Source: Blasia pusilla (Eukaryota > Marchantiophyta > Marchantiopsida > Blasiales). From it: a DNA stretch of 64,000 nucleotides. A program made the position numbers and the translations under genes. Of the stretch, positions 23,755-33,903 are shown one piece after another. The stretch covers positions 8,246,001 through 8,310,000 of the forward strand of contig CM114274.1 of assembly GCA_050084515.1 (NCBI GenBank), read 5' to 3'. Every line of letters starts with the position of its first letter. The first letter of the stretch is position 1. A model generated the notes under the pieces. That model made no database searches, had not been told where the DNA came from, and was given only the letters and a program-made list of their open reading frames with translations.

Positions 23755-24685
23755 TGTCATATCTGGGTAGTAGATAGGCCGAGATCTATCGTGGATAGGG
23801 CGTAGGAGCCAGCGAACTATCTTGAGTGTAACTTTGTCCCACTATGTCGGATGAGGTTGAGGATAGGTCCATTGTGTCAGGAACGTTGTTTCTCACAACT
23901 TTCATGTTGAGGTCTTTCACAACTGGATGACTTGTTGACCAAGTCACCCGCCCCTGGTAACCTGTGCGCACATGTTACTAAGGGGAGGCCTATTTTTAGG
24001 GGAAGAGCCTTTTGGCTCTTCCCAACCCTATATAAGAGACGAAGATGGCTTTCCTAAGCCATCTTTCTCATGTTGGGCCGTTGGAGCACCTATCTTCTAT
24101 GTATGTGTGTGAGATAGGACTAGGGTGCTAGCCTCCGGATTCCTTGATAGCACAGGGTGGACGAGGCTTGATATGCCGATGTAGATTGAGGAGTGGAGTT
24201 TTAGGCTGGGTGTGCCATTTTTACTACTCTTTATTTTTACCTGAGAAAGATCTCAGGGGGCTGGTGGGAATTCATTGTTTGCAGGTAGGCAAGCGAGTTG
24301 CCTTGGTCGGGAGCCCCTATAGACGCGTGTTTTGCGGATGTTGGTTAATTTTCTGTTCGGAAGGCCGTGGGCGGAAGCGATGTCCATTTTTCTCAGATTT
24401 TGCTGGTGCGGATTGAAGGGGGACAACAACCGAGTGTAGTGTGCGGTGGGGCGTCGGGTGTACGCGAGTGAGGGTGTCGGGAGAGAGAAGAAAAGGGCAG
24501 GTTTGGGTCTTGCAGCCGCCGGGGGGCTGTCAAATAAAGGCAGCTAGGTTAGGTTGCGAAGGCTAGGTTTAGGGCAAACTGAGGACGGGCGAGGACGGGT
24601 GGACCGGCACGAACAGAGGACGGGCGAGGGGCGCAGACGGGCGGACGGGCGCAAAGGGGCGGACACCCCCCTCCTCCCCCCTGCA
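23755..24685 (+). repeat. 5' LTR of the methyltransferase retrotransposon
   Basis: The start TGTCATATCTGGG is where homology to the inverted copy at 63516 (TGTCACATCTGAG) begins, and it coincides with the loss of the Helitron frame. The 3' limit is inferred: CCCCCCTGCA at 24676-24685 ends in CA and is followed by TTTGGTACTCCATAGG, a possible primer-binding site. The first ~700 bp align well with the inverted copy. The GC-rich last ~200 bp align loosely. A TATA box and two stem-loops lie inside. Confidence 0.7.
24000..24065 (+). promoter_or_regulatory. LTR TATA box flanked by two conserved stem-loops
   Basis: TATATAAG at 24029-24036 is a good TATA box. Just upstream GGGAAGAGCC-TTTT-GGCTCTTCCC (24000-24023) forms a 10-bp stem. 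Just downstream AAGATGGCTT-TCCT-AAGCCATCTT (24042-24065) forms another, placed where the transcript should start. Both stems and the TATA box are also present in the inverted LTR copy (63190-63270), with loop changes but the arms kept. The promoter function is an inference. Confidence 0.6.
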
Positions 24686-25569
24686 TTTGGTACTCCATAG
24701 GAGTGCGAACCAGAAGGCCCCCGCATTTACTACCTTTTGCAAACGTGGTTGGATGGCAATGTGGTAGGCGGGCTGACATGGTTGAGTTCAGACGGCGTTG
24801 AATCAGGTCACAGGCCGCATGTGGGGATAGGCGGAGAGGTTTGCACGACATGATGTTTTTCAGGCGTGACAGGGATTTTTGAGAGTTGACGATGGAGTGT
24901 CGGTACGCATGATGCCGACGGGTTGTCCACATCTGTTGATGGGAGGATTGACGTGTTGGTCGAGGAGAGTGTTATGTTGCGGACGTTGTCGTGTCATATG
25001 GAGGAGTGCATGTTGACGGTGCCGTAGGTTGGAGGGCATGATCAGGTTGCCCATTCGAGTCCCTTTTCCCGCACTTGTCTTGTGTGATTGAGAGTGCTGG
25101 GTATCGGGTAGCAGTTGGTGCTAGGTGGGTGTGGTGATGGTGACGAGTGTAGATTCTTTTCATGTGTAGCATGTTGGTGGATATACGGCGGTTTCCGCAT
25201 AGGGGTTGCATGTATGACCCGAGAGTGTCGCTAGGATAGGTGAGTCAGTTGGGAGGGTCATGGTGAGCCTGAGTGTTGAGTGTGCGTGAGACCGGGTATC
25301 TCATCACGGGATTGATGTTAGCATAGGTGAGCTAGTGAGGAGTGTGGGAGACTCTAGGTGAGTCTGAGTGCTTGAGCGGGTGAGACAGGGTTGTCATCAA
25401 GGCGTTCTTCCAGGGTTTGGAAGAACGGGGTAGTGTGAGTAGTAGTAGTGGTGTGACACGGAGTGGAGTGAGATACCGAGGGGTTACCAGTGAGGAGCTA
25501 CTTCGACATCCATCCGTGGCTGGATCGTCATCACTAGACACCGTGTCTAGTGACAAGATCACAGACGGA
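24686..25569. other. Leader between LTR and gag
   Basis: The sequence is G-rich and has no convincing open frame. A possible primer-binding site lies at the start. A 23-bp near-perfect palindrome (TCACTAGACAC-C-GTGTCTAGTGA, 25531-25553) lies just before the gag reading frame. It might be a packaging or dimerisation hairpin, which is speculative. Confidence 0.4.
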
Positions 25570-25587
25570 GGCAGTATCACTTGACAG

Positions 25588-26520
25588 GAGATGGACGACA
25601 TGGGCCATCGGGGCATGCGTCATTTCTCGGGTGCAGTGGGCACCATCGACTAAGATGATTTTATCCAAGAGTTTGACACGTGGTGCGACTTCTAGGAGAT
25701 ACGGACCCCAACACGGTTCAACTCTTTCATGGCATGGAAGGGGTTGTTCCAACACTTGGAGGGTCCTCCGATGGATGACTACATGGAGTTTTGATCACTA
25801 TATTTAGTAGAGATCAATGCTTAGAGGATGTATTGGGCTCCAGGGTATACTCCACTAGTGGTCGCGAGGCATATGATGGGATTGTGAGAGGAGAGAGACC
25901 CACACCATCAGCCCGGAGACTAGATGGAGAGGAGGGCAGTGAGACAGACGATGTGGCAGAGACCTCTGGTGGTAGAGGGCCACCCGGCCACCCTACAAAG
26001 GGAGTTCTTCGGCGGTTTGGGAAGAGCTACCAGGGCATACGCACCAATAAGCTGAAGAGTCTTCAGGATTTTCAGCGACGATCAGGTGAGAGTCTGAGAG
26101 AGGCATTCACACGCATGAGGAGGCTGATCATTGCTACGTATAGAGTGACTGAGGTGCAGTCAGTCCAGTATTGGTACGGGGTTCTAGACTGAGGACTACG
26201 GAGGAGAGTCCGAGATGTGGTGTTGATTCACACAACGAAGCCCACATTGAAGGTGGTCTTTGAGTTGTCTGAGCGTATTGAGCTCAACATGAGTGAGGAG
26301 GAGGTAGTGACCGCTGGATTTTCTCAAGAGTCGACGGATCCACGAGCGACGGTGACCCCATAGGTGCCAGAACGAGCACCAATATCATGGGAGTGGGCCG
26401 GTGTGCCCAGAGAGCAGGTCGGGTATCGTGAGCCTATGAAGCAACGACCCGTTGTCGTGTCGAGAGTCTTTCTTCGAGCAAGGGCGGGCCTTCTAGCTGC
26501 GGTAGATGCGATCGATGCAA
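25588..26520 (+). pseudogene. gag, first part (capsid-like), Ty3/gypsy
   Basis: The frame opens with MDDMGHRGMRHFSG and continues through FIQEFDTWCDF and MAWKGLFQHLEGPP, with two in-frame stops. After a frame change the retrotransposon-gag-like stretch LKSLQDFQRRSGESLREAF is followed by RMRRLIIATYRVTEVQS and, past a stop, RVRDVVLIHTTKPTLKV. This is the Gag capsid segment that normally precedes zinc knuckles. The coding sequence is cut at about 26520 by AT-rich DNA and resumes at 27756. It would form the particle shell in a functional element. Multiple stops make it a pseudogene. Confidence 0.65.
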
Positions 26521-27722
26521 GGTGAACTCTCTAATAAGTTCTCCTTTTTCAATATAAAATTATGATATACACTCTCCATTCTCTCACGATAGGTATCACA
26601 AATGGAAGTGCCGAGGCGATCACTTCTTTGTAACATCGGATCCCAAAATTCCTAACTATAAAATCCCTATAAACTATTTTACGCTTGTACACAAGGAAGA
26701 TAGCACAACTAGTGTTAAACCCTACTTGAGCAGGCCTATTGACATCCATGGATCGCTATATAAGGACATACAAAGTACAATCCCATGTCCTTCCATATGT
26801 GACAATAGGAAGAATCATCGGAGTTGGAGATTGCATGACCTGGTTCATGAACGCCTCCCCAGAGTGATAAACTAAATAGCGAGTGAACCAGTGCCTATCT
26901 ACAAAGAGTACCTTGACATGGTAAGGATTGAGGAAAGGAAAGTCGTGCACAACTCGTGCTCCACCCCTATCCATGCTTGACACACATTCTCTACTCTCTT
27001 CAAGAATGGGTTTTGGCGGAGTTATTCTCCCAAGAGGGGTAATCCACTCTCATTGGGGAAATAACAAGCCAAAACATCCGCTATTTTAGTATGACTAAAC
27101 TCCTCTACGGTGACAAACCTCTCATCCCCACACACACACACCACACTCTAGAAATCTTTCGAAGAATAGACCATGGTCAAGTTACTCTCCCAAGAGGGGT
27201 GATCCACTCTCATTGGAAGAGCAAGCAATCCCAAAGCCATACACTCAAGAGAGACACGAGAGACTCAAGATGTGAAATAGAAGGTGATGAACCCTTGAAG
27301 GTCCCTCCTCTTTATATACTCACAAGGGATCCACAAGAGTACGAAATAAAGCTTATCTTATCTTGTGCCACATGGCTTCCTCTCTCAAGGCTTAGCCAAT
27401 CACATTTTGACACAAGTAGATTTCCTCTTATCTCTTCCAAAATATCCTCTTTTACCCCATGATATTTTCCAAATTACCCCAACTAACCTAGCCACCAACC
27501 AAGACTACTTTTGCTTTTCATTAAAGCAACTACTTTATTTTTATATCATCTTTTATTTTTTACCTCATTTTCCTAAAGTTGGGCCCGCATAAAAGAGGCA
27601 CCATAAAGAGGTTTAAACATAAGAATCTCCTTTTTCTAAGCCAATTTACTTAATACTAATGAAACTATATCTTACACTTAATGACGAAGGAGTTTACACA
27701 CTGGTTGATTTTACTATATGAC
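26521..27722 (-). mobile_element. AT-rich insertion in gag, possible solo LTR
   Basis: Composition changes sharply from the GC-moderate gag to AT-rich non-coding DNA, and back again. On the minus strand a unit could run from TGTGTAAACTCC (27700) to TTCA (26523), giving TG...CA ends. A TATATAAAG box lies at 27310-27318 on the minus strand, where an LTR promoter could sit. A 39-bp phrase (CTCCCAAGAGGGGT.ATCCAC) occurs twice, at about 27028 and 27186. I could not find a target-site duplication, so the limits and the solo-LTR reading are tentative. Confidence 0.35.
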
Positions 27723-27755
27723 ACCGTACCTACATATGTAGCCCAGTAGGGACCG

Positions 27756-28400
27756 ATGTGGTCTTGTTGGACGTGTGGAGGGGCCCATAGGCAGAGAGAC
27801 TGCCCACAGCATGGGAGAGGACCAGGAGCGCCTCCGATTGCTCAGGAGCCACAGAGGATGGCCCCACCACAGCACCAGTGTGACTATTGCCATAGATATG
27901 GTCACACTAGGGATAGGTGTTTTGACCTTCGCCGAGAGGCATGTCTAGAGGTAGGCCGAGGGCCTGGGGGCGGTCATCTTGGAGGAGGTCGGGGAGTTCT
28001 TCCTGGACGTGGTGGTAGAGGAGCACCACCAGCCAGAGGAGATGGAGCAGGAGCACAAGAGCTGACACTTCTCTCACGCATCGATCAGTTGGAGCAGAGG
28101 ATTGCTGCCATGACAATGATGCAGCTTAGGGAAGGCACGGACGTGCGAGCAGATAGTGTGACTCTAGCTTCTACCTCTTACCCTGACCCGGGTGAGGATC
28201 TCGCTAGTATGGGATTTATGTGTAGTGCAGCCCAGGTTGAGGCAGCTGCAGTGGTGACTCGGGGTGCTGCGAGAGGCACCGAGCCATCGAGAGGTGGAGT
28301 TGAGATTGATCCACCAGAGGGGACCGATAGGTGGCAGGCTAGGGTTCCACAGTCATTCACATTGTCGGAGGCACTACACACACCATCGATAGTGCCTTGA
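27756..28400 (+). CDS. gag C-terminal part with two CCHC zinc knuckles
   Basis: This open frame continues gag after the insertion. CWTCGGAHRQRDC (residues 4-16) and CDYCHRYGHTRDRC (about residues 43-56) are two CX2CX4HX4C-type nucleocapsid knuckles that bind the element's RNA. A Gly/Arg-rich linker (GGGHLGGGRG) and a short coiled-coil candidate (LLSRIDQLEQRIAAM) follow. Two knuckles and the Gly-rich linker set this Gag apart from the one-knuckle gag at 62.5 kb. The annotated start is simply the first ATG in the frame. In the intact element it would be the continuation of the upstream Gag. Confidence 0.8.
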   Translation: MWSCWTCGGAHRQRDCPQHGRGPGAPPIAQEPQRMAPPQHQCDYCHRYGHTRDRCFDLRREACLEVGRGPGGGHLGGGRGVLPGRGGRGAPPARGDGAGAQELTLLSRIDQLEQRIAAMTMMQLREGTDVRADSVTLASTSYPDPGEDLASMGFMCSAAQVEAAAVVTRGAARGTEPSRGGVEIDPPEGTDRWQARVPQSFTLSEALHTPSIVP

Positions 28401-28766
28401 CGACGAGCGGTGCCTATAACTCACACAGGTACGTCGACATCATGAGGAGTTGGAGTGACAACTCCTATGCCAACTCGAATGGAGTCAGTGTCGACCATAG
28501 TGTTGGAGGTGGCCACCAGAGTGAGTCAGACTCCACTATTTTTCGCCATAGAGTTGGCGACGTTGGGAGTTGGACCAGCTGAGGTGTTCCAGCTGGCCGC
28601 CATGTTGTGTGAGCGTGGAGAGGTGACTGCTTCTTGTTTAGGGGTAGTTGACGAGGTGGTGGACTTGCCCTCAGAGCCGGTGCCCGGAACGTTTAACACA
28701 AAGTCATGGCATGCGGCGGCGGCGAAGTTGGTAGATATGCCAGCTCGACCGGCCATAGAGTGAGCA

Positions 28767-29230
28767 ATGGTGACACCTGGAGTAGTGATACTGGATAACC
28801 GAGCTGGAGTATTTCGCTTGGTTAGTCCTATGGGGACGGTATACCACCCGCAACGCGTCCTACTTGATTCGGGAGCGCAACCCTTGATATTAGGGAAGGC
28901 GGCGTGTTTAGCGTTGGGGTTACGGAAGGCCGACATTGAGCCTTGTCCCTTCCAGATACAGACCTCGATTGGGGGCGTGTCACCCACGTAATATATGACT
29001 CGACAGGAGATAGTTGTCAAAGTCAGCCAGAGCATGCAACGGATAGTGCTATGGTGCGCACACGTACGATTCCGACACCAACTATGTCGTACGATGTGAT
29101 GGTGGGAAGTACAGTATTATATCCCCTAGGATTCATCCTTGACTTTTGGGAGGAGACTATTGCTTATCGGCCAGGGTGGCGGTCAGGTGACGGGCGGATG
29201 AGTCAGTTACCCGTGCAGTTTGCGGGATGA
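28767..29230 (+). pseudogene. Retroviral-type aspartic protease
   Basis: VLLDSGAQPLILGKAA near 28857 holds the D-S/T-G catalytic triplet (DSG) with the hydrophobic flanks of retropepsins. After a stop at 28989 and a change to another frame, YDVMVGSTVLYPLGFIL and FWEETIAYRPGW (about 29090-29165) read as the C-terminal half. The enzyme cleaves the Gag-Pol polyprotein. The position between the Gag knuckles and the next enzyme is the normal Ty3/gypsy place. One frameshift and stop break it. Confidence 0.65.
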
Positions 29231-29558
29231 GGTGGTCGATCACGAGGCGAGTCTGTGACCACGTTGGTAGCTTTCATACGTAGTGTTAGCTGGCCAGGAG
29301 AGTTGTTGGAGGGGAACGCACATGCAGAGGATGTCCTAGTAGCGGATAGTCCCACGGAGAGACAGGACATGGTGGGTGTCTCTTCCCATGTTGGCAAGAC
29401 CTCTTCACCGTTGTGGGGTACGACTCGAGAGCTACAGAGGAGTGCCAACGACCTCGTGAGGCAAGCGTGGAGTCATGCCTTTATCCTGAAGCAACGAGAG
29501 TCATGTGGCGATCGGGCTCTTGGAGTGGAGACGTTGACCCCACTGGATACCACACCCG

Positions 29559-30550
29559 TTGTGTGGCAGTGCCCAGAGGAGGGTGTTAGATCTCTCCAAA
29601 GGGATTAGCACCGGATGGGCTGCAGTATTGCAGGCGGGCATATGGATGCATCAGTACCTTTATGTGGAGAGAGATGAGACCGCACGGCAAGTATCATTAC
29701 GTCACGTGGCGAGATTGGTCCAAAGGTATCCTGAGTTGTTGCCGGTATCTGCAATACGGAGATATCAGCATACACTACCCACCGACATCTCTTTGGTGGG
29801 GGCGTGGGATCTGGATAGAGTTGGACACCATTCATGTGGTGATTGCTGGATGGCCATGTCAGGGTCATTCATCAGCTGGCCAAGGATTTGGATTGCAGGA
29901 TCCAAGATCATGGATGTTTTGGGAGATGCTCCGAGTAATACGACACTTGCAGGAGAGTCAGATATGTTCTCCAACTTACATTTTGGAGAACGTGCCGTTG
30001 TTGGGAGACACTCGTGCACGTGTGATGATGAGTGTGCATCAAGTGAGGTCCTGGTTGGGACCTGTTGTGTTGTTAGATGCAGCGAGAGTTGGATCACGTG
30101 CTCATCGTCCACGACTGTGGTGGATAAACCTGATACCATCAGAGGTACTCAGTCGAGCATACGATGGAGTCCAAAGAGCACCACATCTCACAGTGGATGC
30201 TATTTTGGGCTCAGGGCGTCGATCTCAAGTGGTGACACGGGATGATAGACCACCGTTGGCCATGGCCAATAGGGTGGGGGAGTTGAGGGCATCCTTACCT
30301 ACGTTGGTGAGCTTCCTAGCATCCCATGCCTTTCGTTAGGGAGGGCCAGGCATGATTTGGGATGAGGTGACCGGAGCATTGGAGGAGCCTACAGCAAATG
30401 AGCGCGAGCGCCATGGGGTTTGCTACCAGTACTACGGCGGTGCTAGGGATGATTGAAGCCTCCCGGAGACAGGTGTTGGGGCAAGCGATGGACCTCAACT
30501 CTCTCACATGGATAGTCAGCCTAGGTATGGCTGAGCAGAGACGGATGTGA
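29559..30550 (+). pseudogene. C5-cytosine DNA methyltransferase domain inside gypsy pol (frameshifted)
   Basis: The domain would transfer a methyl group from S-adenosylmethionine to cytosine C5. Motifs appear in the canonical order. Motif I is VLDLSKGISTGW at 29583-29618 (SAM binding). Motif IV is AGWPCQGHSSAGQGFG, with the catalytic Cys in PCQ at 29854-29862. Motif VI is ENV at 29986-29994. Motif VIII is RVGSRAHRPRLWWIN at 30085-30129. A motif IX/X-like tail, RRQVLGQAMDLNSLTWIV, lies at about 30470-30525. GISTG and the AHRPRLWW segment resemble the DNMT3/de novo group more than DNMT1. The motif order is not the rearranged order of plant DRM enzymes. Frameshifts lie near 29820 and between 30336 and 30400, so this copy is broken although every catalytic motif is present. 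It sits between protease and RT with no extra promoter, so it belongs to Pol. No UBA, BAH or PWWP domain is visible. Confidence 0.8.
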
Positions 30551-30929
30551 GTGTCATCCATGCCGTCACGTCCACGAGTTGGACCATTTCCTACAAGGTC
30601 TGTACAGGCATTGGCTGGGGGCAAGACGAGGAGCGACAGACACCCATGGACTTCCTGGGACGTCGTTCAAGCGGAGAGTGCGAAGGCGGCTAGAGTAGCA
30701 CATGTTCATTTTTTTGGATGTGGAGCATGGTGTAGGAGGTCAGAGTGGAGTGGTTGTTGCGGAGGTGGCTAGGATTGCTACATAGCAACCAAAGCCGGAG
30801 GTTGCGTCCTCTCCGAGTGAGGTCACGATGGAGACTTGGGAGCCTGTGATAGGTCTCAAGTTGATAGGAGGAGAGCGACGGTGAGTTCATAGGTTTCTGA
30901 GAGGGCATGTCAATTTTTTTGCCTTTAGT

Positions 30930-31703
30930 ATGAGAGACTTGGATACGCTGAAGGGTCCTGGGATACGGATTGAGTTGGCTAGTGAAACGGGGATCTTTTG
31001 TCGACCCTACAGGTATTCCGATATGGAGCGAGCCTTGATTCAGAGTAGGAGCCAGGACTTGTTGGAGGCAAGACTTGTGGAGTTTTCACATGGGGAGTAT
31101 GCATCTGCCACAATCATGCTGACGAAGAAGGATATGTATGGTAATTGGACGGATAGGCGGATGTGTGGAGATTATCGTCTTATCAACCGAAAGACGAGGT
31201 CAGATCAGTACACCATGCCTACTCCTGAGGAGATCTTTGATGCGGTAGGGCATGCAAAGATCTTCAGTACTTTAGATCTCCATGCTGGCTATCATCAGCT
31301 TCCTATCAGATTGGAGGACAGGGAGAAGACAACATTCTGGGGGACAGATCGATTCGGGAGAGATTGCTTGTATCAGTGGCGGTTCTTACCATTTTGGTTG
31401 AAGAACGCGCCTGCACAGTTTCAAAGAGTGATGGATAGGATTCTAGCTGGCTTGGATTTTATAGGAAGTTATATAGATGATATTCTTATCTTTATTTCCA
31501 CGGTTGAGGAGCATGAGCGACACCTGGAGGAGGTGTTTCGGCGATTGCAATTACATCGACTGAAGTTACATCCAAGCAAGTGCAAATTCTTTCAGGAGCA
31601 GATTGAGTACTTGGGACACACCATATACCCGAGTGGGTTAGGCGTTCAGCACACAAAGGTAGAGGCTATTGCACAGATTCCACGCCCTATAGATGTGAGT
31701 TGA
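30930..31703 (+). CDS. Reverse transcriptase (Ty3/gypsy)
   Basis: The open 257-codon frame covers the RT palm and fingers: RMCGDYRLINRKT, FSTLDLHAGYHQLPI (first catalytic Asp), FLPFWLKNAPAQFQRVMD, then YIDD at 31470-31481 (the catalytic Asp pair), and FFQEQIEYLGHTI. It copies the element's RNA into DNA. The thumb/connection continues past a stop at 31702 (FLGLSNFYRRYVKGFS) before the frame changes to that of RNase H near 31900. The start given is the first ATG; in Pol the domain is released by the protease. Trp replaces the usual Gly in the FGLKNAP motif. This is the best-preserved reading frame of the element. Confidence 0.85.
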   Translation: MRDLDTLKGPGIRIELASETGIFCRPYRYSDMERALIQSRSQDLLEARLVEFSHGEYASATIMLTKKDMYGNWTDRRMCGDYRLINRKTRSDQYTMPTPEEIFDAVGHAKIFSTLDLHAGYHQLPIRLEDREKTTFWGTDRFGRDCLYQWRFLPFWLKNAPAQFQRVMDRILAGLDFIGSYIDDILIFISTVEEHERHLEEVFRRLQLHRLKLHPSKCKFFQEQIEYLGHTIYPSGLGVQHTKVEAIAQIPRPIDVS

Positions 31704-31924
31704 GACGGATCATTTCTTGGATTGTCAAACTTCTATCGACGGTATGTCAAGGGTTTTAGTGCGATCGCAAAGTCTTTGACCTTGTTGACGAGACTTGATC
31801 AGGTTTGGTTGTGGGGAGATGATCAAGAGCAAGCATTTTAGGAGCTCAAGGACATGTTGGCGTCCTCACCCATTTTACATAGACCGGTTAAGGGTCGCCA
31901 TTCTAGTTACATACGGATTGGAGC

Positions 31925-32794
31925 ATGTTGGATCTAGGAGCAGTGCTTACTCAGAGGGATGACAAGGAGAGGGAGTTCGTTGTGGCTTATGCGAGCCGAT
32001 CGAACAACATTGCAGAGGCAAAGTACAGCTCCTACGAGGGAGAGTGCTTGGCTGCAGTATGGGCCATGGTACATTTCAGGTGCTATTTATTCGGCAACCC
32101 TTTCACACTTATCATTGATCATCAGCCGTTGAGGTGGTTGATGGAGTCCGACAAGCTTACGAGAAAGCTTGCCAGGTGGGCTCTATTATTACAGGAGTAT
32201 GAGTTTGAGGTGGTTCATAGGCTAGGTCGGCTGAACCAAGATGAGGATGGGTTGAGTCGTAATCCATGTCCGAGTCAGAGAGACGACACAGGAGCTCGAT
32301 GGCATGGAGAGAGTGATGAGGAGATGGTGCCCGATTGGCATGCATCTGCCTATCTTTGTTGGTTGACTATGGCAGGTCAGCCACATGTGATGACTTCAGT
32401 GGTGGGGTTGAATGATGAGTCTTCGGATCCGGAGGTCAGTGAGGAGGCGATAGGTGGTCGTGATATCCATAACGACGTGGAGGTTGTGGAGTTCTTGCGC
32501 ACTAGCGTCATAGCGAGCACAGTGAGTGCTAGGGAGCGGGATCAAATCCTAGAGAGAGCCAGGAGGTTCAGGTGGGAGGAGACTCACATTTTGCGGGTAT
32601 GGGGAGATGGTAGGATACGAGTGGTACCTCATCCTTCCCAGCGAGCACGTGTAGTACGACATGTCCATGAGGAGTTGGGACATTTTGGAGTGAAGCGTAC
32701 TTACAGCTTACTCCAGATTCAGTATTGGTGGCACGACATGCATACTGGGGTACAACACTTTGTGGCCAGATGTATGGTATGTGACAGAGTGTGA
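31925..32794 (+). CDS. RNase H and integrase zinc (HHCC) domain
   Basis: The frame starts in RNase H: FVVAYASRSNNIAEAKYSSY, then YEGECLAAVWAMVHFRCYLFG and IDHQPLRWLM, ending with VVHRLGRLNQDEDGLSR. This domain degrades the RNA template after reverse transcription. A spacer of about 100 residues leads to the integrase N-terminal zinc module: HVHEELGHFGVKRTYSLL supplies two His and FVARCMVCDRV supplies two Cys. A stop at 32792-32794 separates it from the catalytic core, which continues in the same frame. Its frame differs from that of RT. Confidence 0.85.
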   Translation: MLDLGAVLTQRDDKEREFVVAYASRSNNIAEAKYSSYEGECLAAVWAMVHFRCYLFGNPFTLIIDHQPLRWLMESDKLTRKLARWALLLQEYEFEVVHRLGRLNQDEDGLSRNPCPSQRDDTGARWHGESDEEMVPDWHASAYLCWLTMAGQPHVMTSVVGLNDESSDPEVSEEAIGGRDIHNDVEVVEFLRTSVIASTVSARERDQILERARRFRWEETHILRVWGDGRIRVVPHPSQRARVVRHVHEELGHFGVKRTYSLLQIQYWWHDMHTGVQHFVARCMVCDRV

Positions 32795-33454
32795 GCATCC
32801 TTCAATGCTCCCACTCCGCAGTTACATCCTTTGCCGATTATGGGTTTAGGTTATCGGTGGAGTTTAGACTTTGCGGGACCTTTGCCATTGATGGGGCGTC
32901 ATCATAGGTACGTGTTGGTCATGGTGGAGCATTTCTCCAAGTGGATAGAGTTGGTGGCACTACCGGACAAGGCGAGCGAGGGAACATCTTATGTGTTTCT
33001 AGATGGTGTGCTTAGTCACTTTGGTGCACCGGCGGAGGTGTTGACTGACCAGGGTATCGAGTTCAAGGGAGAGTTTCAGGCCTTGTGTGATCAGGCGCTC
33101 ATAGATCATAACATCACGTCCAGAGATCATCCTGAGGCGGATGGGTTGGCGGAGAGAGTGGTACAGACGATGAAGAGAGGACTGCGCAAGTATGGCTTGC
33201 AGCGGGGACAGTTGACGGAATGGGACCTATAGTTGCTATGGTTGGCTACGGGTTATTGCTTTAGTCGGCAGGCATCCTTGGTGTCATTTTCACCGTACTT
33301 TTTTCTCTTTGGGAGAGAGCTAGATTTACCTGCAATGATTCAACGTGACATGGCAGAGGTGTTAGATCTTGATGATCCAGATGTGTGGGTACAAGCATGT
33401 TCTCAGAGGGCGGAGGTTTTTGTAGAGTTATGCCTATGGCCTTTGAGAACTTAG
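32795..33454 (+). pseudogene. Integrase catalytic core (DDE)
   Basis: In the same frame as the HHCC module, after one stop: WSLDFAGPL carries the first Asp (near 32868), VLTDQGIEFKGEF the second (near 33045), and HPEADGLAERVVQTMKRGL the Glu (near 33150). The second Asp to Glu spacing suits the D,D-35-E family. The core inserts the cDNA into host DNA. A stop at 33230 interrupts it, and then YFFLFGRELDLPAMIQ continues. A frame change near 33420 leads to the C-terminal domain. Confidence 0.8.
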
Positions 33455-33903
33455 CTATTGCTCAGCATAGAGATACATTGAAGTACGCGACCATTCGTGG
33501 AGGAGGTTATCATCCAAGGATTATGATGTTTCATCATGGAGATTACGTTTATTTACACCAGGTGGCACCCACGACGCTAGATGTCACTGCAAGGCGCACG
33601 ATCCTACGTGTGCTCGAGGTATTATCGACCGCAGTCCTCATGTTGGAGGGACGGGATGGTATGGTTTGGAAGGATCATGTGCGCAATTGTGCGCCATGTC
33701 ATCTTCCGAACGTAAACGTGATAGTGGATCCAAGCTTGGCAGTAGTACCTGCAGGCTTGAGGTGTATGTTGTGCGGATCTGCGAGGGGTGCAGCCACCAT
33801 GTTGGTATGTGATGATTGTTCTCGAGGGTGGCATATGTCATGTCTGACCCCCCCTCTTGATGTGGTTCCGAAAGGAAAATGGATGTGTCCGAGATGTGTA
33901 TAG
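33455..33903 (+). CDS. Integrase C-terminus ending in a PHD zinc finger
   Basis: An integrase C-terminal-like module (HHGDYVYLHQVAPTTLDV, then RTILRVLEVLSTAVLMLEGR and WKDHVRNCAPCHLPN) is followed by a C4HC3 PHD finger at 33760-33900. It reads CMLC, CDDC, H-x2-C in GWHMSC, and a final CPRC before the stop. All eight zinc ligands are present, with the Trp before the final CPRC that PHD fingers commonly carry. PHD fingers read histone H3 tails (methylated or unmodified K4). Many plant gypsy elements (chromoviruses) instead carry a chromodomain here, so this may guide integration to particular chromatin. That role is an inference. This open frame is intact to its TAG. Confidence 0.8.

Noticed and set aside
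29255-29608. Separate gene of 117 aa upstream of the methyltransferase
   Set aside because: It is in the Pol region between protease and methyltransferase with no motif. It is more likely the linker of the polyprotein in one of its broken frames.
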